A stretch of 64,000 nucleotides of DNA from Rhodoblastus sp963736175 (GTDB lineage: Bacteria; Pseudomonadota; Alphaproteobacteria; Rhizobiales; Beijerinckiaceae), in assembly GCA_963736175.1 (NCBI GenBank), contig CAVTNU010000002.1, positions 558,001 through 622,000 of the forward strand, in the 5' to 3' direction. This document shows, in pieces, positions 52,960-61,242 of this stretch; the first letter of the stretch is position 1, and the number at the start of each line of letters is the position of its first letter. Both the position numbers and the translations under genes were made by a program. The notes beneath the pieces are model-generated. The model saw only the letters and a list, made by a program, of their open reading frames with translations, ran no database searches and was not told the origin of the DNA.

Positions 52960-53787
52960 TCAATGCGACATCAGGATCGGCAAATTCATCGTCGCCAGAA
53001 TATTGCGCGTTGTGCCGCCGAGGATGAATTCGCGCATGCGCGAATGGCCGTAGCCGCCCATCACCAAAAGATCGGCGCCCGCCTGCGCGCCATAGGACAG
53101 CAGCGTGGCGGCGGGGTCTCCGGCGTCCGACAGGCGCTTGAGTTCGCCCTTAACGCCATGGCGCGCCAGATGTTCGATGATGCTGGGCCCTTGTTCGGCC
53201 TCGCCCGGCGCGCGCGATGAAATCGTCACGACGTCGACGGTTTTGGCGCGCTTGAGCAGGACAAGCGAATCGCCCAGCGCGCGCGCGGCGGCCAGTCCGC
53301 CGTCCCAGGCCACGACGATGCGCTCGAATTTAACCGGCCCTTCGAATTGACTCGGCGCGATCAGCACGGGGCGACCGGAGCGAAACATCGCCGCCTCGAC
53401 TTCGAGCTCGTCGCCGGTGTTCCTGTCGGCGACGGGTTGTTCGATCACGCTCAGATCGAAATAGCGCGTCAATTTGCCGAAGTCTTCGCGCGCTCGGCCC
53501 GGCAGTCCGTCGATCAGGTGAAACTGCACGCTGACGCCCGCGTCGGCTGCGGCGTGGGCGAATCTTTCATATGCGGCCGCGATCAGCTTATCGAGTTCGG
53601 CGTTGCCGGCGGCGAGCGCTTCGATTGGATAATCGTCAAGCATCGAGGGCGGCGGCGCGAGTTCGAATTTGATCGCGGTGGCGGTCACATGCGCGTCGAA
53701 CAGCTTCGCCAGCGAGAGCGCGTAATGGGCGGCGACCTCGCGCTTTGAGCCCATATCGAGGAGAACCAGAATATCCTTGATCGACAT
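52960..53787 (-). CDS. Universal stress protein family, tandem UspA-like domains
   Basis: ATG 53787 (MSIKDILVLLD) has GGAG ten bases upstream; ATG 53796 would be too close to it. The 275-residue product contains two Usp-like domains, the second ending in the ATP-binding pattern LLVMGGYGHSRMREFILGGT (G-2x-G-9x-G-S/T type). It may sense or signal energy and stress state. It lies on the minus strand with no obvious operon partner. Confidence 0.85.
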   Translation of the reverse strand: MSIKDILVLLDMGSKREVAAHYALSLAKLFDAHVTATAIKFELAPPPSMLDDYPIEALAAGNAELDKLIAAAYERFAHAAADAGVSVQFHLIDGLPGRAREDFGKLTRYFDLSVIEQPVADRNTGDELEVEAAMFRSGRPVLIAPSQFEGPVKFERIVVAWDGGLAAARALGDSLVLLKRAKTVDVVTISSRAPGEAEQGPSIIEHLARHGVKGELKRLSDAGDPAATLLSYGAQAGADLLVMGGYGHSRMREFILGGTTRNILATMNLPILMSH

Positions 53788-53949
53788 AACGAACATGCTC
53801 CGCGTTGCGCGCCGGCATCGGATTTGTCACCACGCCCTAGTGTAGGCGCAAGACGAAACGCCCGCAAAGCGCTTTGCCCCGCGCCCGCCGCCGGTTCAAA
53901 ATCAGTCCGATCTTTGCCCGAAGCAAACATTGATTTGCGACAAAACGGG

Positions 53950-54615
53950 TCAGATTGGCCGCAACGCTTGCTCGACCGCGGAGCGAACCGCAGGCAGAAT
54001 CTCATCCTCGAACCAGGGGTGGCGTTTGAGCCAGCCGGTGTTGCGCCAGGAGGGATGCGGCAGGGCGATGAGGCGCGGCGACAAGCTGGAAGGCTCGACC
54101 GAGTGGCGCACCGCGTCTTCGAGTTTGACACCTTTCGCAAGAGCCCGCCCAAGCCGGGCGAAATGATAATCCTGCGCATAGCGGCCGACCAAAAGGATCG
54201 TCTTGATCTGCGGCGTCAGCGCGAACAGACCGTCATGCCAGGTTGCGGCGCATTCCTTGCGCGGCGGCAAATCGCCGCCGGAGGAATCATTGCCCGGAAA
54301 GCAAAAGCCCATCGGCGCGATGGCTATCCGCGCGACATCGTAAAATTGTTCGCGGTCGACGCCCATCCACGCGCGCAGCCGGTCGCCGGAAGCGTCGTCG
54401 AAAGGCAGGCCGGAGGCATGAACGCGCGCGCCCGGCGCCTGGCCGGCGATCAGCAGCCGCGCCGTCGTCGAGACGCGCAAGACCGGGCGCGGTTCGTGCG
54501 GCAGGGGCGGGCCCAGCGGCGCGTCGCGGCAGATGCGGCACGCTTGGATTCGCGCGCGATAGGCGGCAAGGCGGGCTGGCCGATCCGACGCGTCGTTCGC
54601 TGACGGATCGCTCAT
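53950..54615 (-). CDS. Uracil-DNA glycosylase family protein
   Basis: The 221-residue protein has the UDG fold motif GQAPGARVHASGLPF near residue 58 and the C-terminal loop ALPHPSWRNTGW. C26 and C29 (CRICRD) are the N-terminal pair of cysteines seen in Fe-S UDG families, but the full four-cysteine set is not clear. The usual acidic residue in motif 1 is not evident (GQAPGAR). It may excise uracil or another damaged base. It is followed upstream by a GST gene after three bases. Confidence 0.82.
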   Translation of the reverse strand: MSDPSANDASDRPARLAAYRARIQACRICRDAPLGPPLPHEPRPVLRVSTTARLLIAGQAPGARVHASGLPFDDASGDRLRAWMGVDREQFYDVARIAIAPMGFCFPGNDSSGGDLPPRKECAATWHDGLFALTPQIKTILLVGRYAQDYHFARLGRALAKGVKLEDAVRHSVEPSSLSPRLIALPHPSWRNTGWLKRHPWFEDEILPAVRSAVEQALRPI

Positions 54616-54618
54616 GCG

Positions 54619-55230
54619 TCAAGCTTTGGCGCTCGGCCGGGCCGAAACTTCGGCGCGCCAGCGGTTAAGGTGGGTCAGTTCGGCTGGAAACTCAATGCGC
54701 GCGGATTTGGCGAAATCGCAGGCGACCAGACCGGTTATGTCGGCGACGGTGTACGTGTCGCCGGCGATAAAGCGCCGCGTCGCCAGTTCGGCGTCGAGAA
54801 AACGAGCGAACTCGACCGCGCGCGGCCGGTTGGCGGCGGCGAAGTCGGGGAATTGCGGCTTTTCCATTTCCGCCATTGCCGGATGGCTATGGCGAAAAGC
54901 CATGGCGACCGAAAACAGCAGGTTCAACTCCACCCGCCTTTGCCACATCTCCACCAGCGCCTTGCCGACAGCGCCGACGCCGAACAACGGCGGTTCCGGC
55001 TGAATTTCCTCGAAATAGCGGCATATGGCGATGGATTCGGCGATGATCGTTCCGTCGTCAAGTTCGAGGATGGGGGTGCGTTGCAGCGGGTTCAGCCGAG
55101 CGAAGCGAGGATCGCGTTGCTCCAGCTTGCCGAGGTCGACCTGTTCGCAGGGGACCGAGACGCCTTTTTCCGCCAGAAAGATGCGGACGCGGCGGGGGTT
55201 GGGGGCAAGACGGGTGTCGTAAAGCTTCAT
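54619..55230 (-). CDS. Glutathione S-transferase family protein
   Basis: ATG 55230 (MKLYDTRLAPNPRRVRIFLA) opens a 203-residue protein with the thioredoxin-like N-terminal domain, the cis-Pro segment TPILELDDGTIIAESIAICR, and the helical C-terminal domain with FIAGDTYTVADITGLVACDF. It is likely a cytosolic GST acting in detoxification. It and the UDG gene lie three bases apart, suggesting one transcript. Confidence 0.9.
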   Translation of the reverse strand: MKLYDTRLAPNPRRVRIFLAEKGVSVPCEQVDLGKLEQRDPRFARLNPLQRTPILELDDGTIIAESIAICRYFEEIQPEPPLFGVGAVGKALVEMWQRRVELNLLFSVAMAFRHSHPAMAEMEKPQFPDFAAANRPRAVEFARFLDAELATRRFIAGDTYTVADITGLVACDFAKSARIEFPAELTHLNRWRAEVSARPSAKA

Positions 55231-55415
55231 GTCTGGCTCGCTTTCGCGTTCAACACTACGGCCAACCAGACCACCGGTCGTCCGGTTCGTCAACGCGTCG
55301 GCCCATCGCTTCGCGTCGCATTCTTTCGGGGATTTGGCAGGCGCTCGTTAAGGTTTCTGGGGCATTATTGAGGGCGTTGGCAGGTAATTTATAAGTCATT
55401 GGTTTTGCGTGAATT

Positions 55416-56978
55416 ATGAGCAAGGTGACGGCGGATATGATCGCCAGCGGGCGCGCCGGCGACCAAGAAAGCGCAGCCAAGCGACGGCGCATGGTCAACC
55501 ATGTGCGCGACGTGCGTGAGCGGCTGACGTCCTCGGGCGCCGGTCCAACCGCGTTCGATCACGAATTGCTGCGTCTTTACGCCGACGGGCGCAAGGCGGC
55601 CGCTCTGCCGATGTCGCTGCTGGTCTTCACCATCGCCGCGCTGACGACGGTCTGGGTTCCGCTCAGCGTCATTATGATCTGGATGAGTTTGGTCTTTTCG
55701 GCGATCTTCGCGGCGACATTCCTGGCCGGACGCTTCCTGAAATCCGATCCGGCGAGCGCCGCGCCGGCAAGCTGGCGCCGCCGCTTTGTCGCCGTGGAGG
55801 CGCTCAACGGCGTGTGCTGGGCGACGTTCGCCATATTGATGTTGGGCGTTTCCGACCCCTGGGCGACCACTTACGTGATGGTGGTTTTCCTTCTGGTGGC
55901 CGCCATGCATACGGTCATCACGGCGCTGGTGCCGATGGCGATCTACGCCGTGCTGGCCCCGGTGGCCGTGGCCATTTTCGGCCACATGCATCCGACCGAT
56001 CTCAATGGCGTGATCGCGCCTTTGACGATGCTCGCCTGCGGCACTCAGTTGTATTTCGTCGTCCTGGCCAAACGGATTTATACAAGCCAGCTCGATTCGT
56101 TGGCGTTCCAGTCGGAAAAGGACTTCTTGATCGCCGAACTGGAGCAGGCCAAGGCCAATTCGGACGAGGCGCGGCGCCGAGCCGAGGAAGCCAACCTCGC
56201 CAAGTCCCGTTTTTTGGCGACGATGTCGCACGAACTGCGCACGCCGCTCAACGCCATCCTTGGCTTTTCGGAAGTGATGAAGGCTGAATTATTCGGCCCC
56301 CATGCGGTCGCGGCCTATCGCGATTATTCCAACGACATCCATGCGAGCGGCGAGCATCTGCTGATGCTCATCAATGAAATCCTCGATCTGTCGCGCGTCG
56401 AGGCCGGTCGTTATGAACTGAAGGAAGACGCCGTTTCATTGCCGGGCATTGTCGACGACTGCCGCCATCTGCTGACCTTGCGGGCGAAAAAGCGCGAAGT
56501 GACGATTTACGAGGCGATAGAAGACAACATGCCGCGCATCTGGGCCGACGAACGGGCCTTGCGGCAGATCGCCCTCAACCTTCTGACCAACGCCATTAAA
56601 TTCACGCCGCAGGGCGGCAGCGTCACCATCAAGGTCGGTTGGACGGCGGCGGGCGGACAATATTTCTCGATCAAGGATACCGGACCGGGCATTCCGGAAG
56701 AGGAAATCCCGGTGGTTATGTCTTCCTTCGGGCGAGGCTCGATGGCGCAGAAAAACGCCGACGAAGGGTCCGGTCTCGGCCTGCCGATCGTCAAGGGGCT
56801 GGTCGAACTGCACGGCGGCTCGTTCACCTTGCGCTCGAAAGTGCGCGAGGGCACGGAAGCGATCGTCGTCTTCCCGTCGGAGCGGGTCATGAACGCTCTG
56901 CCGCAACTCGATCCCGACGCCTCGCCCATCGACATCCGGGCTCGCCGTTCACGACGAGCTCCACGGTCGGCGGCCTAG
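55416..56978 (+). CDS. Membrane sensor histidine kinase (PleC/DivJ-like HisKA domain)
   Basis: The 520-residue protein has about six membrane helices (residues 60-220), a coiled linker, then HisKA with phospho-acceptor H272 in SHELRTPLNAI, and an HATPase domain: N-box LLTNAIKFTPQGGS, DTGPGIPEEEIP and GSGLGLPIVKGLVELHGG. The HisKA segment resembles the alphaproteobacterial PleC/DivJ/PdhS group. No response regulator is adjacent. Its TAG stop is formed by the CTAG flank of the following MITE-like element, so the insertion sits exactly at the gene end. Confidence 0.9.
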   Translation: MSKVTADMIASGRAGDQESAAKRRRMVNHVRDVRERLTSSGAGPTAFDHELLRLYADGRKAAALPMSLLVFTIAALTTVWVPLSVIMIWMSLVFSAIFAATFLAGRFLKSDPASAAPASWRRRFVAVEALNGVCWATFAILMLGVSDPWATTYVMVVFLLVAAMHTVITALVPMAIYAVLAPVAVAIFGHMHPTDLNGVIAPLTMLACGTQLYFVVLAKRIYTSQLDSLAFQSEKDFLIAELEQAKANSDEARRRAEEANLAKSRFLATMSHELRTPLNAILGFSEVMKAELFGPHAVAAYRDYSNDIHASGEHLLMLINEILDLSRVEAGRYELKEDAVSLPGIVDDCRHLLTLRAKKREVTIYEAIEDNMPRIWADERALRQIALNLLTNAIKFTPQGGSVTIKVGWTAAGGQYFSIKDTGPGIPEEEIPVVMSSFGRGSMAQKNADEGSGLGLPIVKGLVELHGGSFTLRSKVREGTEAIVVFPSERVMNALPQLDPDASPIDIRARRSRRAPRSAA

Positions 56979-57245
56979 GGCCTGTGGACACTTCTGTCGT
57001 GAGCCGGGATTTTGGCGAAATGAGACGGATGGCAGGAGCATGACGAAGCCAATATCGGGAATATTGGCGAGGCTTGCGACGCCCCAGGCGTTCATTTCGC
57101 CCAAACCCTTCGGGCGCGTGCGTTTTGGCCCCCGTGTGTGTCGCCGGTCTTGCCAATATCCCCGATATTGGCGGCGATCGGCTCCTGCCCGGAAGCCAAA
57201 ACGCCCAGCGTCACGGCCCGCGCCGGAAGTGTCCATAGGCCCTAG
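56975..57245. mobile_element. MITE-like element with terminal inverted repeats and CTAG flanks
   Basis: The 263-base core (56979-57241) begins GGCCTGTGGACACTTC and ends with its complement at one mismatch. Both ends are flanked by CTAG (56975-56978, 57242-57245), consistent with a 4-bp target duplication as in IS5/IS427-type elements. Inside, two near-complementary blocks each contain CCAATAT...ATATTGG hairpins. No transposase is encoded, so it would be mobilised in trans. It separates the kinase from cobT. Confidence 0.75.
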
Positions 57246-57271
57246 AGCGCTGCGGCGCTCCTGTCGACCTT

Positions 57272-58297
57272 TCACGCATCCTTGTTGTCGACGCCGGCCG
57301 ACGCGAAAGTCGCCATGTCCTTGTGGCAGGCGAGCGCGGCGCGCGCCAAACCGATCGCGAGCGCCGCGCCTGTGCCCTCGCCGAGCCGCATGCCCAGATC
57401 AAGCAGTGGTTTTTTGCCGAGCTTCGCCAGCACTTTGGCGTGAGCGGCCTCGGCCGAGACATGGGCGGCTAGGCAATGATCGAGAATCCCTGGGTCGAGC
57501 GCGTGCAACACCGCCGCCGCCGCGCAGACGACATAGCCGTCGAGCAGGACGGGGATGCGCTCCATGCGCGCGGCGAGAATGGCGCCGGCCATCGCCGCGA
57601 TCTCACGTCCGCCGAGTCGGCGAAGCAGCTCCAGCGGGTCGGACAGATGTTCCTTGTGCAGGGCGACGGCGCGCTCCACCGCGGAAATCTTGCGCTTGAG
57701 CCCTTCCTCGTCGACGCCTGTGCCGCGTCCGACCCAATCTTTCGCCTCGCCGCCATACAGACCGTGATAGATCGCGGCGGCGACGGTCGTGTTGCCGATG
57801 CCCATTTCGCCCAACGCCAGAACGTCGGCGCCGCCGGCGATCGCCTCCATGCCGAAGGCTATCGTGGCCGCGCATTCGCGCTCCTCCATCGCCGGGCCTT
57901 GGGTAATGTCCTTGGTCGGCGCTTCGAGCGCCAGCTCGAACACCTTCAGTCCGACGCCGTTGACGGCGCAGATCTGGTTCGCCGCGGCGCCGCCGCCGGC
58001 GAAATTTTTCAGCATCTGCGCTGTGACGCTCGGCGGGTAGGGAGCGACGCCCTGGGCGACGACGCCGTGATTGCCGGCGAACACCACCAGGGTTGGGCGT
58101 TCCAGGCTGGGCGAGGCCTTGCCTTGCCACGCCGCAAGCCATTCGACAATTTCCTCCAGCCGGCCGAGAGCGCCCGGCGGCTTGGTCAGTTGCGCGTCGC
58201 GAAGGCGAACCGCCTCGACGCTTTCGCGCGAGGATGCCGGCGCCAATGGAATGAGCGCCCGGATATCGTCAAACGGCTTTTCAGGCTTTGCATGCAC
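57272..58297 (-). CDS. cobT: Nicotinate-nucleotide--dimethylbenzimidazole phosphoribosyltransferase
   Basis: This protein has the CobT fold: LTKPPGALGRLEEI, FAGNHGVVAQGVAPYP, GEMGIGNTTVAAAIY with the substrate-binding Glu, and a C-terminal GMRLGEGTGAALA with catalytic Glu. It activates the lower ligand in cobalamin synthesis. I take GTG 58297 as start (341 residues); the frame is open further upstream to 58375. No other cob genes are near. Confidence 0.92.
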   Translation of the reverse strand: MHAKPEKPFDDIRALIPLAPASSRESVEAVRLRDAQLTKPPGALGRLEEIVEWLAAWQGKASPSLERPTLVVFAGNHGVVAQGVAPYPPSVTAQMLKNFAGGGAAANQICAVNGVGLKVFELALEAPTKDITQGPAMEERECAATIAFGMEAIAGGADVLALGEMGIGNTTVAAAIYHGLYGGEAKDWVGRGTGVDEEGLKRKISAVERAVALHKEHLSDPLELLRRLGGREIAAMAGAILAARMERIPVLLDGYVVCAAAAVLHALDPGILDHCLAAHVSAEAAHAKVLAKLGKKPLLDLGMRLGEGTGAALAIGLARAALACHKDMATFASAGVDNKDA

Positions 58298-58408
58298 GAG
58301 CGTGGTTCTCTTGTTTGGCGCGGCGCTGGGGCCTGATGCTGGGCTTCGTTTGTCATCGCCGCAGCGGACTGTCAAATTGGCGTTTCACCAGGGGGATCGC
58401 CCGCGCGC

Positions 58409-58438
58409 CAAAAAAAAAGCCGGCCCCGAGGGGCCGGC
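58409..58438 (-). terminator. Rho-independent terminator after carD
   Basis: On the minus strand a GC-rich stem, GCCGGCCC with GGGCCGGC (58438-58419), is followed by nine T residues (58418-58410). It lies 26 bases past the carD stop and separates it from cobT. Confidence 0.92.
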
Positions 58439-58464
58439 GATTTTGGCGTTGCTTCGCAGGAGCT

Positions 58465-59145
58465 TCAGGCGGCTTCTTCGACGTCGCTCGGCTCGGCGCC
58501 CGGTTCTTCGGTCTTGGCGCCGCGACGCGGACTTTTCAGCAATTGCGTTTCGATCAGTTTCAGCGCCTCGACGTCGAGAAGCTTCTGCGCGGCGGCGATT
58601 TCGCGCGCCATCCGGTCGAGCGCGGCTTCGTAAAGCTGACGCTCGGAATAGGATTGCTCGGGCTGCGCGTCGGAGCGGTAGAGGTCGCGCACGACTTCCG
58701 CGATCGCGACGAGGTCGCCGGAGTTAATTTTCGCCTCATATTCCTGCGCGCGGCGCGACCACATGGTGCGCTTGATGCGGGCGCGGCCGGTCAGTGTATG
58801 AAGCGACCTCTTGACGACGTCAGGCTCGGCGAGCTTGCGCATGCCGACGCTCACCACCTTGGGAGTTGGCACTTTCAGGGTCATCTTGTCCTTCACGAAC
58901 GAAATGACGAACAACTCAAGCTTGAAGCCGGCGACTTCCTGCTCCTCGATGGCGACGATCTGGCCGACGCCATGGGCGGGGTAGACGATAAATTCGTTGG
59001 TCTTGAAGCCGAGTTTCGCGCTGGCGGGCTTGGCGGCGACGGGTTTAGCCACGCCGGGCTTGGCGGCCAGTTTGGTCGCGGTCGAATTCGGCGCTTGCGG
59101 TGTTGGAGGGATGGGAAGAGGGCGAAGCGGGCGTGGCCGCCACAT
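58465..59145 (-). CDS. carD: CarD family transcriptional regulator, conserved domain part (frame 2 of an interrupted gene)
   Basis: The conserved domain is complete: GFKTNEFIVYPAHGVGQIVA (RNA polymerase-interacting Tudor-like part) followed by TMWSRRAQEYEAKINSGD and the helical DNA-binding part with RSDAQPEQSYSERQLYEAAL. CarD stabilises open promoter complexes. The N-terminal end of this frame (MWRPRPLRPL) is not a credible start; in relatives the domain follows a Lys/Ala-rich tail, which exists just upstream in another frame. Removing one base in GAATTC (59084-59089) would join them. Confidence 0.9.
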   Translation of the reverse strand: MWRPRPLRPLPIPPTPQAPNSTATKLAAKPGVAKPVAAKPASAKLGFKTNEFIVYPAHGVGQIVAIEEQEVAGFKLELFVISFVKDKMTLKVPTPKVVSVGMRKLAEPDVVKRSLHTLTGRARIKRTMWSRRAQEYEAKINSGDLVAIAEVVRDLYRSDAQPEQSYSERQLYEAALDRMAREIAAAQKLLDVEALKLIETQLLKSPRRGAKTEEPGAEPSDVEEAA

Positions 59146-59842
59146 TGGATTTTTTTTGCGTCACCTTGGTCCGATCGTCGATGTCATGCTTCACATTAGC
59201 GGGCGCGCCGACCGGCGGTTTGCTGGAAACAGCCGGCTGCTCGGTTTTACGTGGAGAATCAGGCGAGCAATTCGCAACCGCCGACGCCGTTATCGCGCTT
59301 TGACGTAAATCTTTGGTTTTCGAAGCCTTGCTCTCGCTGTCCCGCGTCGCGACGGCGGGTTTCGCGAAGGCTTTGCTCGGCTGCTTGACAGCCTCCCGCG
59401 AGACCGCCTTCGCCGTCGAAGTTTTCGCGGCCTTCTTCGCGATCTTGCTCGGCGCGGGGCGGGCTGTCGCCTTCTTGGCCACAGGCTTGGCCGCGGTCTT
59501 GGCCTTGGTCACGACGGCCTTCGTCACGGCCTTGGTTACGGTCTTGGCCTTTGCCGCGCTCTTTGCCGCGCTCTTGGCTTTGCCGGCCGCCTTTGTCGCA
59601 GCCGCCAGCCGAGCCTTTTCAGCAGCTTTTTTGGAATCCTTGGTTTTCGCAACCGTGATTTTCGTCATCTGTTTCGTCGCGCTGGTCTTCTTGGCGTCCG
59701 ATTTGACGGGCTCTGACCGGGTTGGCGCCTTGGCTTTAGCCTTGGCGGGCCCCTTGGCCTTCACGTCGCTCTTTGATTTCACGGCTGATTTCGAAACAGA
59801 CTTCTTTTGGACGGACTTGCCGCCCTTCTTGATGGACGCCAT
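59045..59842 (-). CDS. Lys/Ala-rich N-terminal part of carD (frame 1 of an interrupted gene)
   Basis: From ATG 59842 (MASIKKGGKSVQKKSVSKS) this frame encodes about 265 residues of histone H1-like, Lys/Ala/Ser/Thr-rich sequence and ends out of register with the CarD domain. The two segments overlap by about 100 bases, and 1,378 bases in total equals one more than a multiple of three. The tail would bind DNA or RNA non-specifically. A free-standing H1-like protein is the alternative. Confidence 0.6.
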   Translation of the reverse strand: MASIKKGGKSVQKKSVSKSAVKSKSDVKAKGPAKAKAKAPTRSEPVKSDAKKTSATKQMTKITVAKTKDSKKAAEKARLAAATKAAGKAKSAAKSAAKAKTVTKAVTKAVVTKAKTAAKPVAKKATARPAPSKIAKKAAKTSTAKAVSREAVKQPSKAFAKPAVATRDSESKASKTKDLRQSAITASAVANCSPDSPRKTEQPAVSSKPPVGAPANVKHDIDDRTKVTQKKSNVAATPASPSSHPSNTASAEFDRDQTGRQARRG

Positions 59843-60008
59843 AACGCAACAGGCTCCTTTTTCGTCCCGTTATGGAGGCGGGACCGGACGCAGGGTCAAA
59901 AATACGCTTAACCCACCAAAGCAGGGCTTATGCGCCTGCCGATCCAGCCGACTGTTCGCCTGTCGTTCCGCTCGGGCGCGCTTGAACGCCCATTTCGAAA
60001 CAGGCGCC

Positions 60009-60038
60009 AAAAAAGGCTCCTCGCTCGGAGCGGGAGCC
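60009..60038 (-). terminator. Second hairpin terminator between fdxA and carD
   Basis: On the minus strand GGCTCC pairs with GGAGCC (60038-60033 with 60020-60015) with inner pairs, followed by six T residues (60014-60009). It is the second of two tandem terminators after fdxA and precedes the carD promoter region. Confidence 0.7.
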
Positions 60039-60111
60039 GGACGCGCCAGACAGGACTCAAAGGATTTGTCGACTGTTAAAAAAGTGTTTATCACAAAAAG
60101 CGGCAAAAATC

Positions 60112-60145
60112 AAAAAAAACCGGTCGCGCGCCCTCACGGCGCGCG
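60112..60145 (-). terminator. Terminator after fdxA
   Basis: A CGCGCGCC stem pairs with GGCGCGCG (around 60145-60124, CTCA loop) and is followed after a short spacer by eight T residues on the minus strand (60119-60112). It lies about 100 bases past the fdxA stop. The 400-base gap 59843-60243 otherwise holds no ORF. Confidence 0.65.
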
Positions 60146-60243
60146 ATAAGTGGTTAATGCGGCCCTCAACCGAGCGCCGCTTTTTTGTTCAAATCGTCAA
60201 TTTGCCGTCGTCGTGAGGCTAACCAGCCGACGCCTCGGATTCG

Positions 60244-60579
60244 TCAATCGCCCGCGCCTGGATTTTTGCTCAACAGCGCCAGCTTGCCGGGTTTGCCGTC
60301 GAATTCCTTGGCGTCAGCCGGCGGATCACGCTTAATGGTGATATTTGGCCAGACCTGCGCGTATTCAGCGTTGAGGCCGAGCCAGCGTTCCATATCCGGC
60401 TCGGTGTCGGGCTTGATCGCTTCCGCCGGGCATTCCGGTTCACAGACGCCGCAGTCGATACATTCGTCCGGGTGGATGACGAGCATGTTCTCGCCTTCAT
60501 AGAAGCAATCGACCGGGCAAACCTCGACGCAGTCCATATATTTGCATTTGATGCAATTTTCGATGACGACGTAGGTCAT
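60244..60579 (-). CDS. fdxA: 7Fe ferredoxin (FdxA-type)
   Basis: ATG 60579 (MTYVVIENC) follows GGAGAAGG, giving 111 residues. The cysteine pattern NCIKCKYMDCVEVCPVDC and CIDCGVCEPECP is that of FdxA, which holds one [3Fe-4S] and one [4Fe-4S] cluster. The C-terminal half with WPNITIKRDPPADA is typical of alphaproteobacterial FdxA, which usually lies beside carD as here. It carries electrons in the cytoplasm. Confidence 0.94.
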   Translation of the reverse strand: MTYVVIENCIKCKYMDCVEVCPVDCFYEGENMLVIHPDECIDCGVCEPECPAEAIKPDTEPDMERWLGLNAEYAQVWPNITIKRDPPADAKEFDGKPGKLALLSKNPGAGD

Positions 60580-60935
60580 TGCCTTCTCCGTGCGGCGATC
60601 CGTCCCGGTCGACGCGAACATCCAGTTTATTTCGGGCTAGCTAACGCCTTTGCGCGCGTGTTGCAAGCGGCGCGCGCAGGCAAAATGAACAACGGCGATT
60701 TTGAGTTGGCCGCGGGGCGCGCCGCGTCGGATTGGCGATATTTCCGCCTCGCGCCGGCGGTGAGAGCGGGGCCGTTCCTCGGCTTGGGCGAATCGGCCCG
60801 CTTATGAATTTTGTGTCGAACTCACGCGTGATGGAAATTGGCGACATGGCTCCGCTTGCGATGCAAATCGCCGGTCAAGCTTTTGGCGTTGTCGCTCGCA
60901 CTCCATTCTCACAAAGTATAGTTCAGCCCATATTG

Positions 60936-60955
60936 TTGTCATAATAGTGTCATAT
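60936..60955 (+). promoter_or_regulatory. PhoB-box-like direct repeat upstream of porin 1
   Basis: TGTCATA occurs at 60937-60943 and 60948-60954, eleven bases apart, the spacing of PhoB boxes (two TGTCA cores per 22-bp unit). Fifteen of twenty bases match the consensus CTGTCATAAATCTGTCACAT by my alignment. It lies about 290 bases before the porin ATG, so a long leader is implied. Confidence 0.5.
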
Positions 60956-61192
60956 TCGCCTAATTGTCGGCGGCGAACTCGCTATTATTATTGCAAATAG
61001 GTCACACCTTTCCGGATTCAAGTTTAGCCGTGCGATTTCACGATGTGGCGCAATTGTGTTCGCCCGCCGATCCGCCTATTCAGGATGCACGATGGCGCAA
61101 GCGTCCGGCGACCTCCCCTTCCGCTGGAAATGCGCCGCCCTCGTCCACCACAGCCGGTCTCGCGGCCGCGCTTGAAACCTTCTTCGCGCTTG

Positions 61193-61206
61193 TCCCTTTA
61201 AAGGGA
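61193..61206. promoter_or_regulatory. 14-bp perfect palindrome in the porin 1 leader
   Basis: TCCCTTTAAAGGGA lies 36 bases before the porin ATG. In RNA it would make a weak hairpin; in DNA it could bind a dimer. No role is assigned. Confidence 0.35.
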
Positions 61207-61242
61207 TGAGACGCGCTTGAGCTTGTTATTTTGGAGATGGCG

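Larger units (their letters stand above)
60580..61242. promoter_or_regulatory. Long intergenic region upstream of porin 1
   Basis: This 663-base gap holds no gene that I accept. The stretch 60900-61010 is AT-rich and carries the Pho-box-like repeats. The remaining 230 bases before the porin would be a long leader or contain a second promoter. Confidence 0.5.

Noticed and set aside
59313..60149. Hydrophobic-looking open frame opposite the Lys/Ala-rich tail
   Set aside because: Reverse complement of repeated Lys/Ala codons gives Phe/Ala/Leu strings; not a membrane protein.
60964..61209. 81-codon frame in the porin 1 leader
   Set aside because: No ribosome site, poor codon pattern and unlike any secreted or cytoplasmic protein; treated as leader DNA.
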